A stretch of DNA of 47,855 bases from Pyxidicoccus fallax (GTDB taxonomy: Bacteria; Myxococcota; Myxococcia; Myxococcales; Myxococcaceae). A model generated the notes under the pieces. That model did not search any database. It saw only the letters and a list, made by a program, of their open reading frames with translations, and was not told where the DNA came from. Every line of letters starts with the position of its first letter. Position 1 is the first letter of the stretch. The translations under genes were made by a program, and so were the position numbers. Where the stretch lies: NCBI RefSeq assembly GCF_012933655.1, contig NZ_JABBJJ010000053.1, forward strand, positions 1-47,855. Reading direction: 5' to 3'. This document shows, in pieces, positions 1 through 8,685 of the stretch.

Positions 1-990
1 GCGGGGGGCATGTCCGTGGGCAGCTTCTATCGGCGCTATGGCAGCAAGGCGGGCTTCGCGCGGGAGGTGCGCCAGTGGGCCGAGACCGAACTCTGCCGCA
101 TCGCACGCGTGGACTTCGAGCTGGCGCCGGAGCAGCCGAAGCGCGGCTTTCGCGAGGTCTTCGACAGCTTCTGGGAGGACCTGGCGTGGTGCGCGACGAG
201 GAAGCCCGAACTCTTCCACTTCACCTTCATGCACTGGCATCCGGACTCGCTGGAGCCGGAGGCCCTGGGTGCCCAGGCGCGGGAGTTGGTGAGGGAGGTG
301 CTGGCGCACGGTGAGCGCGAGGGGGCGCTGGCACCAGGAAGCGTGCAGGTGGGCGAGGGGCTCATCTGGGGAGCGCTGGCGGAGCTGGTGCGGGCGGTGG
401 CACGCGGCGACGAGCAGGACGCGCTGGAGAACATCCAGCCCCTGGGGCGGGTGCTCTGGAAGGCGCTGGCGGCGGAGGAGGGCTCCGGGGCCGGAGGCGA
501 GCGAACGCCTCCGTCGGAGGGCGCTGGCACCGAAGGCACCGAGGCACGAGGCGCGGGGAGTCCTCCTCTGGAGGGCGCTGGCACCGAAGGCACCGAGGCA
601 CGAGGCGCGGGGAGTCCTCCTCTGGAGGGCGCTGGCACCGAAGGCACCGAGGCACGAGGCGCGGAGAGTCCTCCTCTGGAGGGCGCTGGCTCCGAAGGCG
701 CCGAGGCGGAAGGGGCGGGGAGTCCTCCTCCGGAGGGTGCTGGCTCCAAAGGCGCCGAGGCGGAAGGGGCGGGAACGCCTCCTCTGGAGGGGGCTGCGAC
801 GGAAGGCTCGGGGCCCGGTGACGTGGGCGCGTCGCATGGGGGCGCCGTGACGCATGAAGCGTTCGGAACGGAAGCCTCGGGTGCGGGAGGCGTGGAAACT
901 CCGCACTCGGGTCAGACGCCCGGGGACACTTCAACGGCCCGCGACTCCGGGACAGAAGTGCTCGGAGCGACGGGAGTGCGTCACGGTGGC
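1..990 (+). CDS. TetR-family regulator, 5' truncated, 3' end unresolved
   Basis: The window opens inside this gene: codons from base 1 read AGGMSVGSFYRRYGSKAGF, the end of a TetR helix-turn-helix and the start of helix 4. The ligand-binding part (to about residue 158, base 475) is a normal length for TetR. It then runs into a Gly/Ala/Glu/Pro tail built from 18-residue repeats (517-786). The frame has no stop until 2733, deep inside the opposite-strand GH16 gene. Codon usage stays coding-like only to about base 990 and then becomes Arg/Pro-rich with poor third-position bias. The given end is therefore an estimate of where real coding fades, not a stop codon. A frameshift around 990-1100, with termination near 1120 in another frame, is possible. 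The family represses nearby genes in response to a small ligand; the target here is unknown. Confidence 0.6.
517..786 (+). repeat. Five 54-bp tandem repeats inside the TetR gene
   Basis: Five units start at 517, 571, 625, 679 and 733, followed by a decayed partial unit. Units 1-3 are almost identical; units 4-5 carry substitutions such as T to A and R to E. Each encodes 18 residues of the form EGAGTEGTEARGAGSPPL. The period is a multiple of three, so gain or loss of units keeps the frame. Confidence 0.92.
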
Positions 991-1161
991 GGCTCTCCCT
1001 GGAGCGGAACACGCCCTCCAGCGCGAAGGCGTGCTCGCCCCCCCTGCTCCGTGCACCGCCCCCGTCCGAGCTTCGCCAGAGGTGGCGCCCTGCTCCGTGC
1101 AGTGCCTTACGGCGGCCTGACAGCGTCGGGAGAGACCGGTGCGCCGAGCCAGGCCCGCCCG

Positions 1162-2664
1162 TTACAGCCGCTCGTAGACGCGGACGTAGTCCACGTACAC
1201 ACGATGGGGGAACAGGCCCAGGTCCACGCCCTGCTGTCCGCCCCAGGAGCCGCCGATGGCCAGGTTCATCAGCAGGTAGTGCGGCTTGTTGAACGGCCAC
1301 TTGTCGCTCGTGCCCTCGTTGAAGAAGGTGAAGTACTTCACCGAGTCCACGAAGAAGTCGATGCGGTCCGGGAACCACTCAATCGCATACAGGTGGTAGT
1401 CGAGCCACGGCGAGGACGCCTGCGTGTTGCCGCCTCGCGGGCCCGCGGGGGAACCATGGTAGTAGAACGGCGTGTGGACGGTGCCGTGGATGGTCGTCGG
1501 GCTGAAGCCGACGTACTCCATGATGTCGATTTCACCGCACGCCGGCCATCCGACCTGGTCGATGTCCGTGCCCAGCATCCAGAAGGCCGGCCACGTCCCC
1601 TTGCCCGTGGGCAGCTTCGCGCGCACCTCGACGCGCCCGTAGAGGAAGCTCTTCTTCCCCTTGGTGATGATGCTGGCCGAGGTGATGTCGTGCCCGTTCC
1701 AGCCGTCGCGCCGCGCCTCCAGGATGAGCTGCCCGTTCTCCTGCCGCGCGTTCTCCAGCCGGGCCCGCGTGTAGTACTGGAGCTCGCTGTTGCGCACGTA
1801 GCCGACCTCGTAGTCCCAGCGCGTGGCGTCCGGCAGGCCCGTGCCGTCGAACTCGTCCCGCCAGACCAGGCGCCAGGTGCCCGTGGGCGTGCTGGCCTTC
1901 ACCTCCACCGACATCGGAGCCTCCTCGCGCCACGAGCCGTCCGACAGCTGGACACTGCTGAAGACCGTCCACGTGCCCACCTGGTCGAGCGTCCGGGAGG
2001 CCGCCAGCGTGACGGACTCCCCCGCCTGGAGCGTGCGCGCGCCCAAGGCCGGCGTGAGGTCCGCGTACGAGCCGTCCGGCCTGCGCCCCGCGATGGCCAG
2101 CATCCGGATGCCGAAGGGCGAGGTACCGGTGTTCTGGTAGGTCACCGAGCCCCGGAGCACCTCTCCCGTGACGAGGCTCTGCTTCTCCAGCGCCAGGGGT
2201 CGCGTCACCGTCAACCGGCTCGTCACGGGGGCGAGCAGCGTGATGCTCCGGGGTGCCTCCGCGTGCCACGCGCCGCTGGTGTCCATCCAGCTGCTGAAGA
2301 CGGTCCACGTGCCGTAGGCGTCGCTGGCCGTGAAGCTCCGCCCGGCCGTCAGGGTGAGCGTCTGGCCCGGCGCCACCGTCCGCGCGCCCGTGCCGGGCGA
2401 CAGGTCCGCGTGGCCTCCCGTCGGCGAGCGCATGGCGACGACGAGGGTGCCCACGTTGATGTTCTGCGACGTGGTGTTCTTGTACGTGACGGTGGCCTCG
2501 AGCCGCTCGCCACGAAGGAAGGCCACCTTGTTGAGCGACAGCGGCGTGCTCACCTCGAAGCCCGCCAGCGCCAGCGCCTGCTGCGCCAACGCGTCCTCCC
2601 CTGGATTGACGCCGCAGCCGGCGAACCACAAGGCGGCGAGCACCCCGATGTATCTCAGCTTCAT
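1162..2664 (-). CDS. GH16 beta-glucanase-like lipoprotein
   Basis: A 500-residue secreted lipoprotein whose signal peptide ends in LWFAGC (lipobox Cys 17). Two similar beta-rich modules follow, at about 30-135 and 140-235. Each contains a 'GTWTVFSS' strand and a 'G.R.L..G...TL' pattern, so they look duplicated and may bind carbohydrate. The C-terminal half (about 255-500) is a GH16 catalytic domain. It carries the signature GEIDIMEYVG, with predicted nucleophile Glu378, Asp380 and acid/base Glu383, plus a GTWPAFWMLG strand and the terminal 'VDYVRVYERL'. GH16 enzymes cleave beta-1,3/1,4-glucans or related polysaccharides; laminarin-type glucan is the likely substrate, consistent with a predatory soil bacterium, but specificity cannot be read from the sequence. 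The ATG at 2664 has an AGGAG about 9 bases upstream. It appears to be a single-gene unit. Confidence 0.9.
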   Translation of the reverse strand: MKLRYIGVLAALWFAGCGVNPGEDALAQQALALAGFEVSTPLSLNKVAFLRGERLEATVTYKNTTSQNINVGTLVVAMRSPTGGHADLSPGTGARTVAPGQTLTLTAGRSFTASDAYGTWTVFSSWMDTSGAWHAEAPRSITLLAPVTSRLTVTRPLALEKQSLVTGEVLRGSVTYQNTGTSPFGIRMLAIAGRRPDGSYADLTPALGARTLQAGESVTLAASRTLDQVGTWTVFSSVQLSDGSWREEAPMSVEVKASTPTGTWRLVWRDEFDGTGLPDATRWDYEVGYVRNSELQYYTRARLENARQENGQLILEARRDGWNGHDITSASIITKGKKSFLYGRVEVRAKLPTGKGTWPAFWMLGTDIDQVGWPACGEIDIMEYVGFSPTTIHGTVHTPFYYHGSPAGPRGGNTQASSPWLDYHLYAIEWFPDRIDFFVDSVKYFTFFNEGTSDKWPFNKPHYLLMNLAIGGSWGGQQGVDLGLFPHRVYVDYVRVYERL

Positions 2665-2733
2665 GGCATGACTCCTGGTCTCGACGGGAACGACGCGGCC
2701 CTCCCGCCGCGCCGGCCCCTCCTCATGCCATGA

Positions 2734-2747
2734 CCTGGATAACCAGG
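2734..2747. promoter_or_regulatory. Palindrome CCTGG-ATAA-CCAGG upstream of the GH16 gene
   Basis: A perfect inverted repeat of 5-bp arms around ATAA, 70 bases upstream of the GH16 start in a locally AT-rich spacer. It could be an operator or part of the promoter. No regulator can be assigned. Confidence 0.35.
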
Positions 2748-2824
2748 AAATTACGTTTTACATACCTGTCATGTTCCGCCGGACCCAAAGACACGCTGCG
2801 CGTGAGTGGGCCCCCCCCTCCGGC

Positions 2825-4168
2825 TCAGAAGGTGAACTGGCCGCTGCCGCCCTGGGCGTTGACGCTCAGGCCGAAGGCCACGCGGAAGAAGTCCTGGGTG
2901 AGCTGCTGCAGGGTGGCCTGGGGGTGCGGCGTACCGTCGACGGTGGCGTAGCGCCAGAGGCCCACGCGCGCGGGAGGCGTGACGCCCGGGCTGCACTGGA
3001 AGCTGTCGAAGGCCACGGCCATGACGTACGAGCTGGAGAAGCGACCCGTGCCAGTGTTGTTGCCGCCCCAGCCCCGGTTCTTCACGGCGATGTGGCTGGT
3101 CAGCTCCAGCGTGTGAATCTGGTAGCTCGTCGACGAGTACTCCACCGTGTACGCCCCGACGCGCGCGGCGTCGTAGTTGGCATACATGTCCTGCGACGTG
3201 GAGCCGTTGGTGCCCGAGCGGCTGACGAGCCCCGCGAAGGAGCGGATGATGCGGCTGATGAGGTCCCCGCTGATCTGCGTGTAGTCACCCGTCTTGATGA
3301 TGGCGACGATTTCCAGCGCGGACTTCACGAGGTTGGCCACCTCCTCGATGTTGAACGCCGTCTGCGAGGCGTAGTGGCTGACGGCACCCAGCTTGTCGAA
3401 GAGCTTCTGCGCGCTCGCCGCGCCGTTGGGCGGCGTGTACTCGAGCACCACGCCGTCCGCGACGGAGGTGTGCGCGGCCTTGTCCCAGACGCCAGCGGTG
3501 TCGCCGTAGGCGTACACGCGCGTCCCGTACTCGACGAACGGGTACATGCGCGCCGAGCACGAGCCGCTACACGCCAGCCCCGCGCCATCCACGCACGTCA
3601 ACTGGGTGCGCAGCCGCGTGTAGTGCTGGCGGTCTCGCGAGTGCCCGGACTCGCCATGGTAGTGGTAGCGGTACATGGAGCCGGCGTGGGCCGCGCCGTC
3701 GGCCGTGGCCGTCCACCGGAACTCCTCCTTCACGTCGTTGCGGTTCGGCCACGCGCGCATGTCGCGGAAGCCCTCGTTCTCCGTGGTGCTGGACGAGGGA
3801 TTGGCGCTGATGGCCGCCAGCACGTTGCACGTACAGCCCGACATCGCGGTCCGCGTGTCGGCCCCCTGCTCCGGCGCGGCCGCCATCCGCTGGCGGAGCT
3901 GCTCGGCCTCGGTGGTGAGCTGGGGCGCGTGCTGCTTCACGTACGAGACGAGGTCCACCGGCGCCACCGCGGCGGCGGAGCGGCGCGACTCAGAGGGGGC
4001 CGTCTCCTGGGACCAGCGCGCCACCAGGTCGAACAGCTCGGGTGAGACCTCGGTCTGCTGGGGCTTCACCTCCGCCGGAGCATCGGGAGCGTCGTTGCCG
4101 CAGCCGGCGACCAGCAGGCTCACGGGGAGTAGCAGGGAAGCCACGGTCCGCTTCAGGAGCTTCGACAT
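2825..4168 (-). CDS. Lipoprotein of unknown function
   Basis: The start is placed at ATG 4168 because an AAGGAGGAAG ribosome site lies just upstream and a clean lipoprotein signal follows: MSKLLKR, a hydrophobic run, then LLVAGC with Cys 23. The frame is open further upstream (to 4297), but that extension has no signal-like features. The mature protein is about 425 residues. A linker rich in Ala, Pro and Glu leads to a globular part with clustered cysteines (GCTCNVL; CVDGAGLACSGSC) that may form disulfides. The central region contains several Tyr/His pairs (MYRYHYHGESGH). I do not recognise the family and assign no function. It is probably exported to the cell envelope. The gene is leftward, apparently monocistronic, and divergent from the efflux operon. 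Confidence 0.8.
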   Translation of the reverse strand: MSKLLKRTVASLLLPVSLLVAGCGNDAPDAPAEVKPQQTEVSPELFDLVARWSQETAPSESRRSAAAVAPVDLVSYVKQHAPQLTTEAEQLRQRMAAAPEQGADTRTAMSGCTCNVLAAISANPSSSTTENEGFRDMRAWPNRNDVKEEFRWTATADGAAHAGSMYRYHYHGESGHSRDRQHYTRLRTQLTCVDGAGLACSGSCSARMYPFVEYGTRVYAYGDTAGVWDKAAHTSVADGVVLEYTPPNGAASAQKLFDKLGAVSHYASQTAFNIEEVANLVKSALEIVAIIKTGDYTQISGDLISRIIRSFAGLVSRSGTNGSTSQDMYANYDAARVGAYTVEYSSTSYQIHTLELTSHIAVKNRGWGGNNTGTGRFSSSYVMAVAFDSFQCSPGVTPPARVGLWRYATVDGTPHPQATLQQLTQDFFRVAFGLSVNAQGGSGQFTF

Positions 4169-4327
4169 GCTTTGCTTCCTCCTTGCGATGGCGCTCTCAC
4201 GAGGCCAGGGTGGAAGGAGCAGGTGTAACAGAGCTACCTGTGAGCACGGAATACCAGGACTACACCTGTGTCCCTGTTTTCTGCTCCGCCTGTGCACGAC
4301 TTCTCACTCCGGGTGCCCCTCCCCCGC

Positions 4328-4341
4328 TGACATTCTTGTCA
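4328..4341. promoter_or_regulatory. TGACA-TTCT-TGTCA palindrome, probable binding box of the CusR-like regulator
   Basis: A perfect 5+4+5 inverted repeat, 49 bases before the adaptor start. It has the core and spacing of known CusR/CopR-type boxes (TGACAAnnTTGTCA). The operon encodes a regulator of exactly that class at its distal end, so autoregulation through this site is the simple reading. A partial second half-site (GTCATC, about 4350) follows. Confidence 0.6.
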
Positions 4342-4390
4342 TCTTCGCGTCATCTCCACGCCGGCTCGCCCCGCCAAGAATGGCGGGTAC

Positions 4391-5569
4391 ATGGATGCGC
4401 ATGCCCCCCACCCCCGCGGTCCCCGGCCCGGGAAGCTCGGACTCCTCGTCGCCGTCGTTCTCCTGGTCGCAGCCTGCGGATGGTGGTTCACCCGCGGTGA
4501 TTCGAAGCCGCGCGCCAGCGGAGGACCGGCGCCCGTCCCCGTCACCGTGGAGCAGGTCTCCCGCCGGGACGTGCCCCACATCATCCAGGGCATCGGCACG
4601 GTGCTGTCGCTGCACAGCGTGGTGGTGCGCGCGCAGGTGGAGGGCATCTTCACCGAGCTGACCGTCAAGGAGGGCCAGCAGGTCAACCCGGGCGACCTGC
4701 TGGCCCGCATCGATGACCGCGCCATCGCCGCCGAGGTCGCCCAGGCGAAGGCCGAGAAGGCCCGCAACGAGGCGCTGCTGCACGCCGCGCGGCTCGACCT
4801 CGAGCGCTACGCCAACCTCGTCAAGGACGAGGCCATCGCATCCCAGATGGTCGACCAGCAGAAGGCGCAAGTCGCCCAGCTGGAGGCCATCGTCCGCGCC
4901 AACGAGGCGGCGATTGCCGCGGCCCAGGTCCGCCTGTCCTTCACGCGCATCACCTCGCCCGTGAAGGGACGCGTGGGCCTGCGCCGCGTGGACCCCGGCA
5001 ACCTCGTGCGCACGTCGGACGCCCAGGGGCTCTTCACCGTCACGCAGCTGGACCCCATCGCCGTCCTCTTCTCGCTGCCCCAGGACGACCTGCCGCGGCT
5101 GCGGGCGCTCCTGAAGGACCCGTCCGGTGCCTCTGTCACCGCGTATGACCGGGCGGGTGGCGTCGCGCTCGCCGAGGGACGCCTGACGATGATCGACAAC
5201 CAGGTGGACCCCGCCACCGGCACCATCCCCCTGCGGGCGGAGTTCGCGAACCCCGACGGCCGCCTCTGGCCGGGCCAGTTCGTCACCGTCGAGCTGAAGA
5301 CCGGGGAGAGCCCGGGTGCCACGGTCGTCTCGGCGCGCACCGTCCAGCGGGGCCTCCAGGGTCCGTTCGTGTTCCGCGTCCAGGACGGCAAGGCCACCGT
5401 GGTGCCTGTCACCGTCGGCTACGCGGACGACGAGCTCGCCGTGGTGGCCTCGGGGGTGGCGCCGGGTGACACGGTCATCAGCGACGGCCACTCCCGGCTC
5501 AAGCCCGGCAGCGCGGTGAAGGTCGTCTCCGGTGGGGACGACGGCGCTGTGAAGGGAGCGTCCCGGTGA
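4391..5569 (+). CDS. RND efflux periplasmic adaptor (membrane fusion protein)
   Basis: A 392-residue adaptor of the MdtA/AcrA type. An N-terminal hydrophobic anchor (about 15-33) ends in LLVAAC and could be a lipobox. It is followed by the beta-barrel/lipoyl half motif 'VRAQVEGIFTELTVKEGQQV', a long helical hairpin (about 105-185) that would contact the outer-membrane channel, and the second lipoyl half 'ITSPVKGRVGLRRVDPGNLV'. The membrane-proximal domain ends near residue 380. It links the inner-membrane pump to the outer-membrane factor in the periplasm. It is the first gene of a five-gene operon; its stop overlaps the pump's GTG start (GTGA). Only a weak GGCGGG ribosome site precedes the ATG. 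The palindrome at 4328 probably controls it. Confidence 0.93.
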   Translation: MDAHAPHPRGPRPGKLGLLVAVVLLVAACGWWFTRGDSKPRASGGPAPVPVTVEQVSRRDVPHIIQGIGTVLSLHSVVVRAQVEGIFTELTVKEGQQVNPGDLLARIDDRAIAAEVAQAKAEKARNEALLHAARLDLERYANLVKDEAIASQMVDQQKAQVAQLEAIVRANEAAIAAAQVRLSFTRITSPVKGRVGLRRVDPGNLVRTSDAQGLFTVTQLDPIAVLFSLPQDDLPRLRALLKDPSGASVTAYDRAGGVALAEGRLTMIDNQVDPATGTIPLRAEFANPDGRLWPGQFVTVELKTGESPGATVVSARTVQRGLQGPFVFRVQDGKATVVPVTVGYADDELAVVASGVAPGDTVISDGHSRLKPGSAVKVVSGGDDGAVKGASR

Positions 5570-8500
5570 TTCATTCCCAGCGCGGCATCTCCAGCTGGTT
5601 CGTGGCGCGGCCCGTCGCCACGGCCCTGCTCACGCTCGGTATCATCCTCCTGGGCGTCATCGCCTACCCCCTCCTGCCCGTGTCCCCGCTGCCGGAGGCG
5701 GAGTTCCCGACGATTCAAATCAACGCGGGCCTGCCCGGCGCGAGCGCGGAGACCATGGCCTCCGCCGTGGCCACGCCCCTGGAGGTCCAGCTCAGCGCCA
5801 TCCCCGGCATCACCGAGATGACGTCGACGAGCGCGCTCGGCACCACCTCCATCACCCTCCAGTTCGACCTGGCGAAGAGCATCGACACGGCGGCGCAGGA
5901 GGTCCAGGCGGCCATCAACTCCGCCTCCGGCCGCCTGCCTTCGGAGATGCCGAACCTGCCAACGTGGAGGAAGGTCAACCCGAACGACAGCCCCATCTTC
6001 GTGCTCCGCGTCCAGTCCGAGCTGATGCCGCTCAACGAGCTGAGCGACATCGTGGAGACGCAGCTCGCCCGGCAGCTGAGCCAGATTTCCGGCGTCGCCG
6101 AAATCAACATGACGGGCCAGCGGCGCCCCGCGCTGCGCATCCAGGCCTCCCCGGAGCGGCTGGCCGCGCAGGGCCTGACGCTCGCCGACATCCGCGCGGC
6201 GGTGCAGGCCGCGAGCGTCAACCAGGCCAAGGGCGCTCTCTTCGGCGACGCCCGCGTCTCCACGCTCTCCACCAACGACCAGATCTTCCGCCCCGAGGAC
6301 TACGACGACCTCATCGTCGCGTACCGGGGCGGCGCGCCGGTGCGCCTGGGCGACGTGGCGCGCGTGAGCCTGGGCGCGGAGAACGACTACGTCCAGGCGT
6401 GGCAGAACGGCAGGCCGGGCATCAACCTCCTCGTCCGCCGCCAGCCGGGCGCCAACCTCGTGGAGACGGCCGACCGCATCCTGGAGGCCCTCCCCCGCCT
6501 GCGCGAGCAGCTCCCCGCGAGCGTCGAGGTGGACATCCTCATCGACCGCACGCGGACCATCCGCTCCACCCAGCACGAGGTCCAGCTGACGCTCGTCATC
6601 ACCATCGCGCTGGTGGTCCTCATCATGGGCCTCTTCCTGCGGCAGGTGTCGGCCACGCTCATCGTGGGCGCGGTGCTGCTGGTGGCCCTCATCGCCACCT
6701 TCGGCGCGATGTACGCGCTCGGCTTCAGCCTGAACAACCTCACGCTGGTGGCGCTCATCGTCGCCGTCGGCTTCGTCGTGGACGATGCCATCGTCGTGGT
6801 GGAGAACATCCACCGCCACCTCGAAGCGGGCATGAAGCCGATGGAGGCGGCGCTCGCCGGCGCCTCGGAGATTGGCTTCACCGTCGTCTCCATCAGCCTG
6901 TCGCTCATCGCGGCGTTCATCCCGCTCTTGTTCATGGGCGGCATCGTCGGGCGCCTGTTCCGCGAGTTCGCGATGACGATGACGGCGGCCATCCTGCTGT
7001 CGGTGGTGGCCTCGCTGACGCTCGCGCCGATGCTGGCGTCGAAGTTCATGCCCGCCATGGCCCACCACGGCTCGGGCGAAGGCGGCCTCTCGAAGCGCCT
7101 GCTGGACGCGTACGACAGGACGCTGCGGTGGGCGCTGGCCCACCAGCGGCTGACGCTGCTCAGCTTCGGGCTGGCGGTGGCGGCCGCGGTGCTGAGCTAC
7201 GTCTTCGTGCCCAAGGGCTTCTTCCCGGTCCAGGACACGGCCTTCGTGCTGGGCACCACCCAGGCGGCGCAGGACATCTCCTACGAGGACATGATCGCCA
7301 AGCACCAGGCACTGGCGGACATCGTCGCGAAGGACCCGGCCGTGCAGCAGTTCGCGCACGCCGTCGGCGCGACGGGCGGCAGCCAGAGCAGCTCCAGCGG
7401 CCGCTTCTGGATTGCCCTCAAGGACCGCTCCGAGCGGGACGCGTCCATCAGCGAGTTCATCGACGGGCTGCGGCCGAAGCTCGCCCAGGTGCCCGGCATC
7501 ATGCTGTACCTGCGGCCGTCGCAGGACATCAACCTGGGCGGCGGCCCCTCGCGCGCGCAGTACACGTACGCGATGAAGAGCAGCGACGGCCCCGTGCTGT
7601 CCGAGTGGGCCGAGAAGCTCACGTCGCGGCTCGCCCAGCTGCCGCAGCTGCGCGACGTGTCCAACGACCAGCAACTCGGCGCGAGCGTCACGCGGCTCAC
7701 CATCGACCGCGCGGCGGCGGCCCGCTTCGGCATCTCCGCCCGCGACATCGACCAGACGCTCTACGACGCCTTCGGGCAGCGGCAAATCAATGAGTACCAG
7801 ACGGAGGTCAACCAGTACCGGGTGGTGCTCGAAATCGACCAGAAGCAGCGGGGGACGTCGCGGAGCCTGGCGTACCTCTACATCCGCTCACCGAGGACGG
7901 GACAGGTGGTGCCGCTGTCCGCCGTCGCGAAGCTGGAGCCGCTGACGACGGGCCCCCTGTCCATCAGCCACAACGGCATGTTCCCCGCGGTGAACATCTC
8001 CTTCAACCTGGCGCCGGGCGCGGCCCTGGGTGACGCCGTCGCGGCCATCCAGCGGACCGAGGCTGAAATCGGGATGCCCACCACCATCACCCGCAGCTTC
8101 CAGGGCACGGCGAAGGGCTTCCAGGACTCGCTCGCGAGCCAGCCGTTCCTCATCCTCGCGGCGCTGCTGGCCGTCTACATCATCCTCGGCGTGCTCTATG
8201 AGAGCTTCGTGCACCCGCTGACCATTCTCTCCACGCTCCCGTCCGCGGGCCTCGGGGCCATCCTGCTCCTGTGGGGGATGGGGCACGACTTCTCGGTGAT
8301 GGCGCTCATCGGCATCGTGCTGCTCATCGGCATCGTGAAGAAGAACGGCATCCTCATGGTGGACTTCGCGCTCGACGCCCAGCGCACGCGCGGGCTGTCT
8401 CCGCTGGAGGCCGTCCACGAGGCCTGCCTCGTCCGCTTCCGGCCCATCATGATGACCACGCTCGCCGCGCTCCTGGGCGGCATCCCGCTGATGATGGGCA

Positions 8501-8685
8501 TCGGCACCGGCGCCGAGCTGCGACAGCCGCTGGGCATCGCCATCGTCGGCGGCCTGCTCGTCAGCCAGGTGCTGACGCTCTACTCGACGCCCGTGGTGTA
8601 CCTGGCGCTGGACCGGCTCTTCCACCGCAAGCAGGGCGCGGCACGCGAGGAGCTGCCCGCCCCGGCGCCCCAGGAGGCGACGTGA
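5566..8685 (+). CDS. RND efflux permease, HAE-1 type (MdtB/MdtC/AcrB-like)
   Basis: A 1039-residue inner-membrane pump with the usual pattern: N-terminal helix (FVARPVATALLTLG), a large periplasmic loop, six helices, a second loop, six helices. The proton-relay pair is visible as Asp406-Asp407 in VGFVVDDAIVVVENI, which is the drug-exporter (HAE-1) form rather than the heavy-metal form of TM4. It would export hydrophobic or amphiphilic compounds using proton motive force; substrates cannot be told from sequence. The GTG start overlaps the adaptor stop and the stop overlaps the next gene (TGATG), so the three subunits are translationally coupled. A long antisense open frame across this gene is a codon-bias shadow. 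Confidence 0.95.
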   Translation: MIHSQRGISSWFVARPVATALLTLGIILLGVIAYPLLPVSPLPEAEFPTIQINAGLPGASAETMASAVATPLEVQLSAIPGITEMTSTSALGTTSITLQFDLAKSIDTAAQEVQAAINSASGRLPSEMPNLPTWRKVNPNDSPIFVLRVQSELMPLNELSDIVETQLARQLSQISGVAEINMTGQRRPALRIQASPERLAAQGLTLADIRAAVQAASVNQAKGALFGDARVSTLSTNDQIFRPEDYDDLIVAYRGGAPVRLGDVARVSLGAENDYVQAWQNGRPGINLLVRRQPGANLVETADRILEALPRLREQLPASVEVDILIDRTRTIRSTQHEVQLTLVITIALVVLIMGLFLRQVSATLIVGAVLLVALIATFGAMYALGFSLNNLTLVALIVAVGFVVDDAIVVVENIHRHLEAGMKPMEAALAGASEIGFTVVSISLSLIAAFIPLLFMGGIVGRLFREFAMTMTAAILLSVVASLTLAPMLASKFMPAMAHHGSGEGGLSKRLLDAYDRTLRWALAHQRLTLLSFGLAVAAAVLSYVFVPKGFFPVQDTAFVLGTTQAAQDISYEDMIAKHQALADIVAKDPAVQQFAHAVGATGGSQSSSSGRFWIALKDRSERDASISEFIDGLRPKLAQVPGIMLYLRPSQDINLGGGPSRAQYTYAMKSSDGPVLSEWAEKLTSRLAQLPQLRDVSNDQQLGASVTRLTIDRAAAARFGISARDIDQTLYDAFGQRQINEYQTEVNQYRVVLEIDQKQRGTSRSLAYLYIRSPRTGQVVPLSAVAKLEPLTTGPLSISHNGMFPAVNISFNLAPGAALGDAVAAIQRTEAEIGMPTTITRSFQGTAKGFQDSLASQPFLILAALLAVYIILGVLYESFVHPLTILSTLPSAGLGAILLLWGMGHDFSVMALIGIVLLIGIVKKNGILMVDFALDAQRTRGLSPLEAVHEACLVRFRPIMMTTLAALLGGIPLMMGIGTGAELRQPLGIAIVGGLLVSQVLTLYSTPVVYLALDRLFHRKQGAAREELPAPAPQEAT

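Noticed and set aside
362-1378. Minus-strand open frame over the TetR repeats
   Set aside because: Mirrors the repeats as Pro/Arg-rich sequence and overlaps the GH16 C-terminus; no signal, domain or ribosome site.
990-2733. Open frame continuing from the TetR gene across the whole GH16 gene
   Set aside because: It is the antisense shadow of a well-supported GH16 gene; composition turns Arg/Pro/Val-rich with no domain.
5419-7785. 788-residue open frame on the minus strand under the RND pump
   Set aside because: Low-complexity Arg/Asp/His-rich translation caused by G/C third-position bias of the pump gene.
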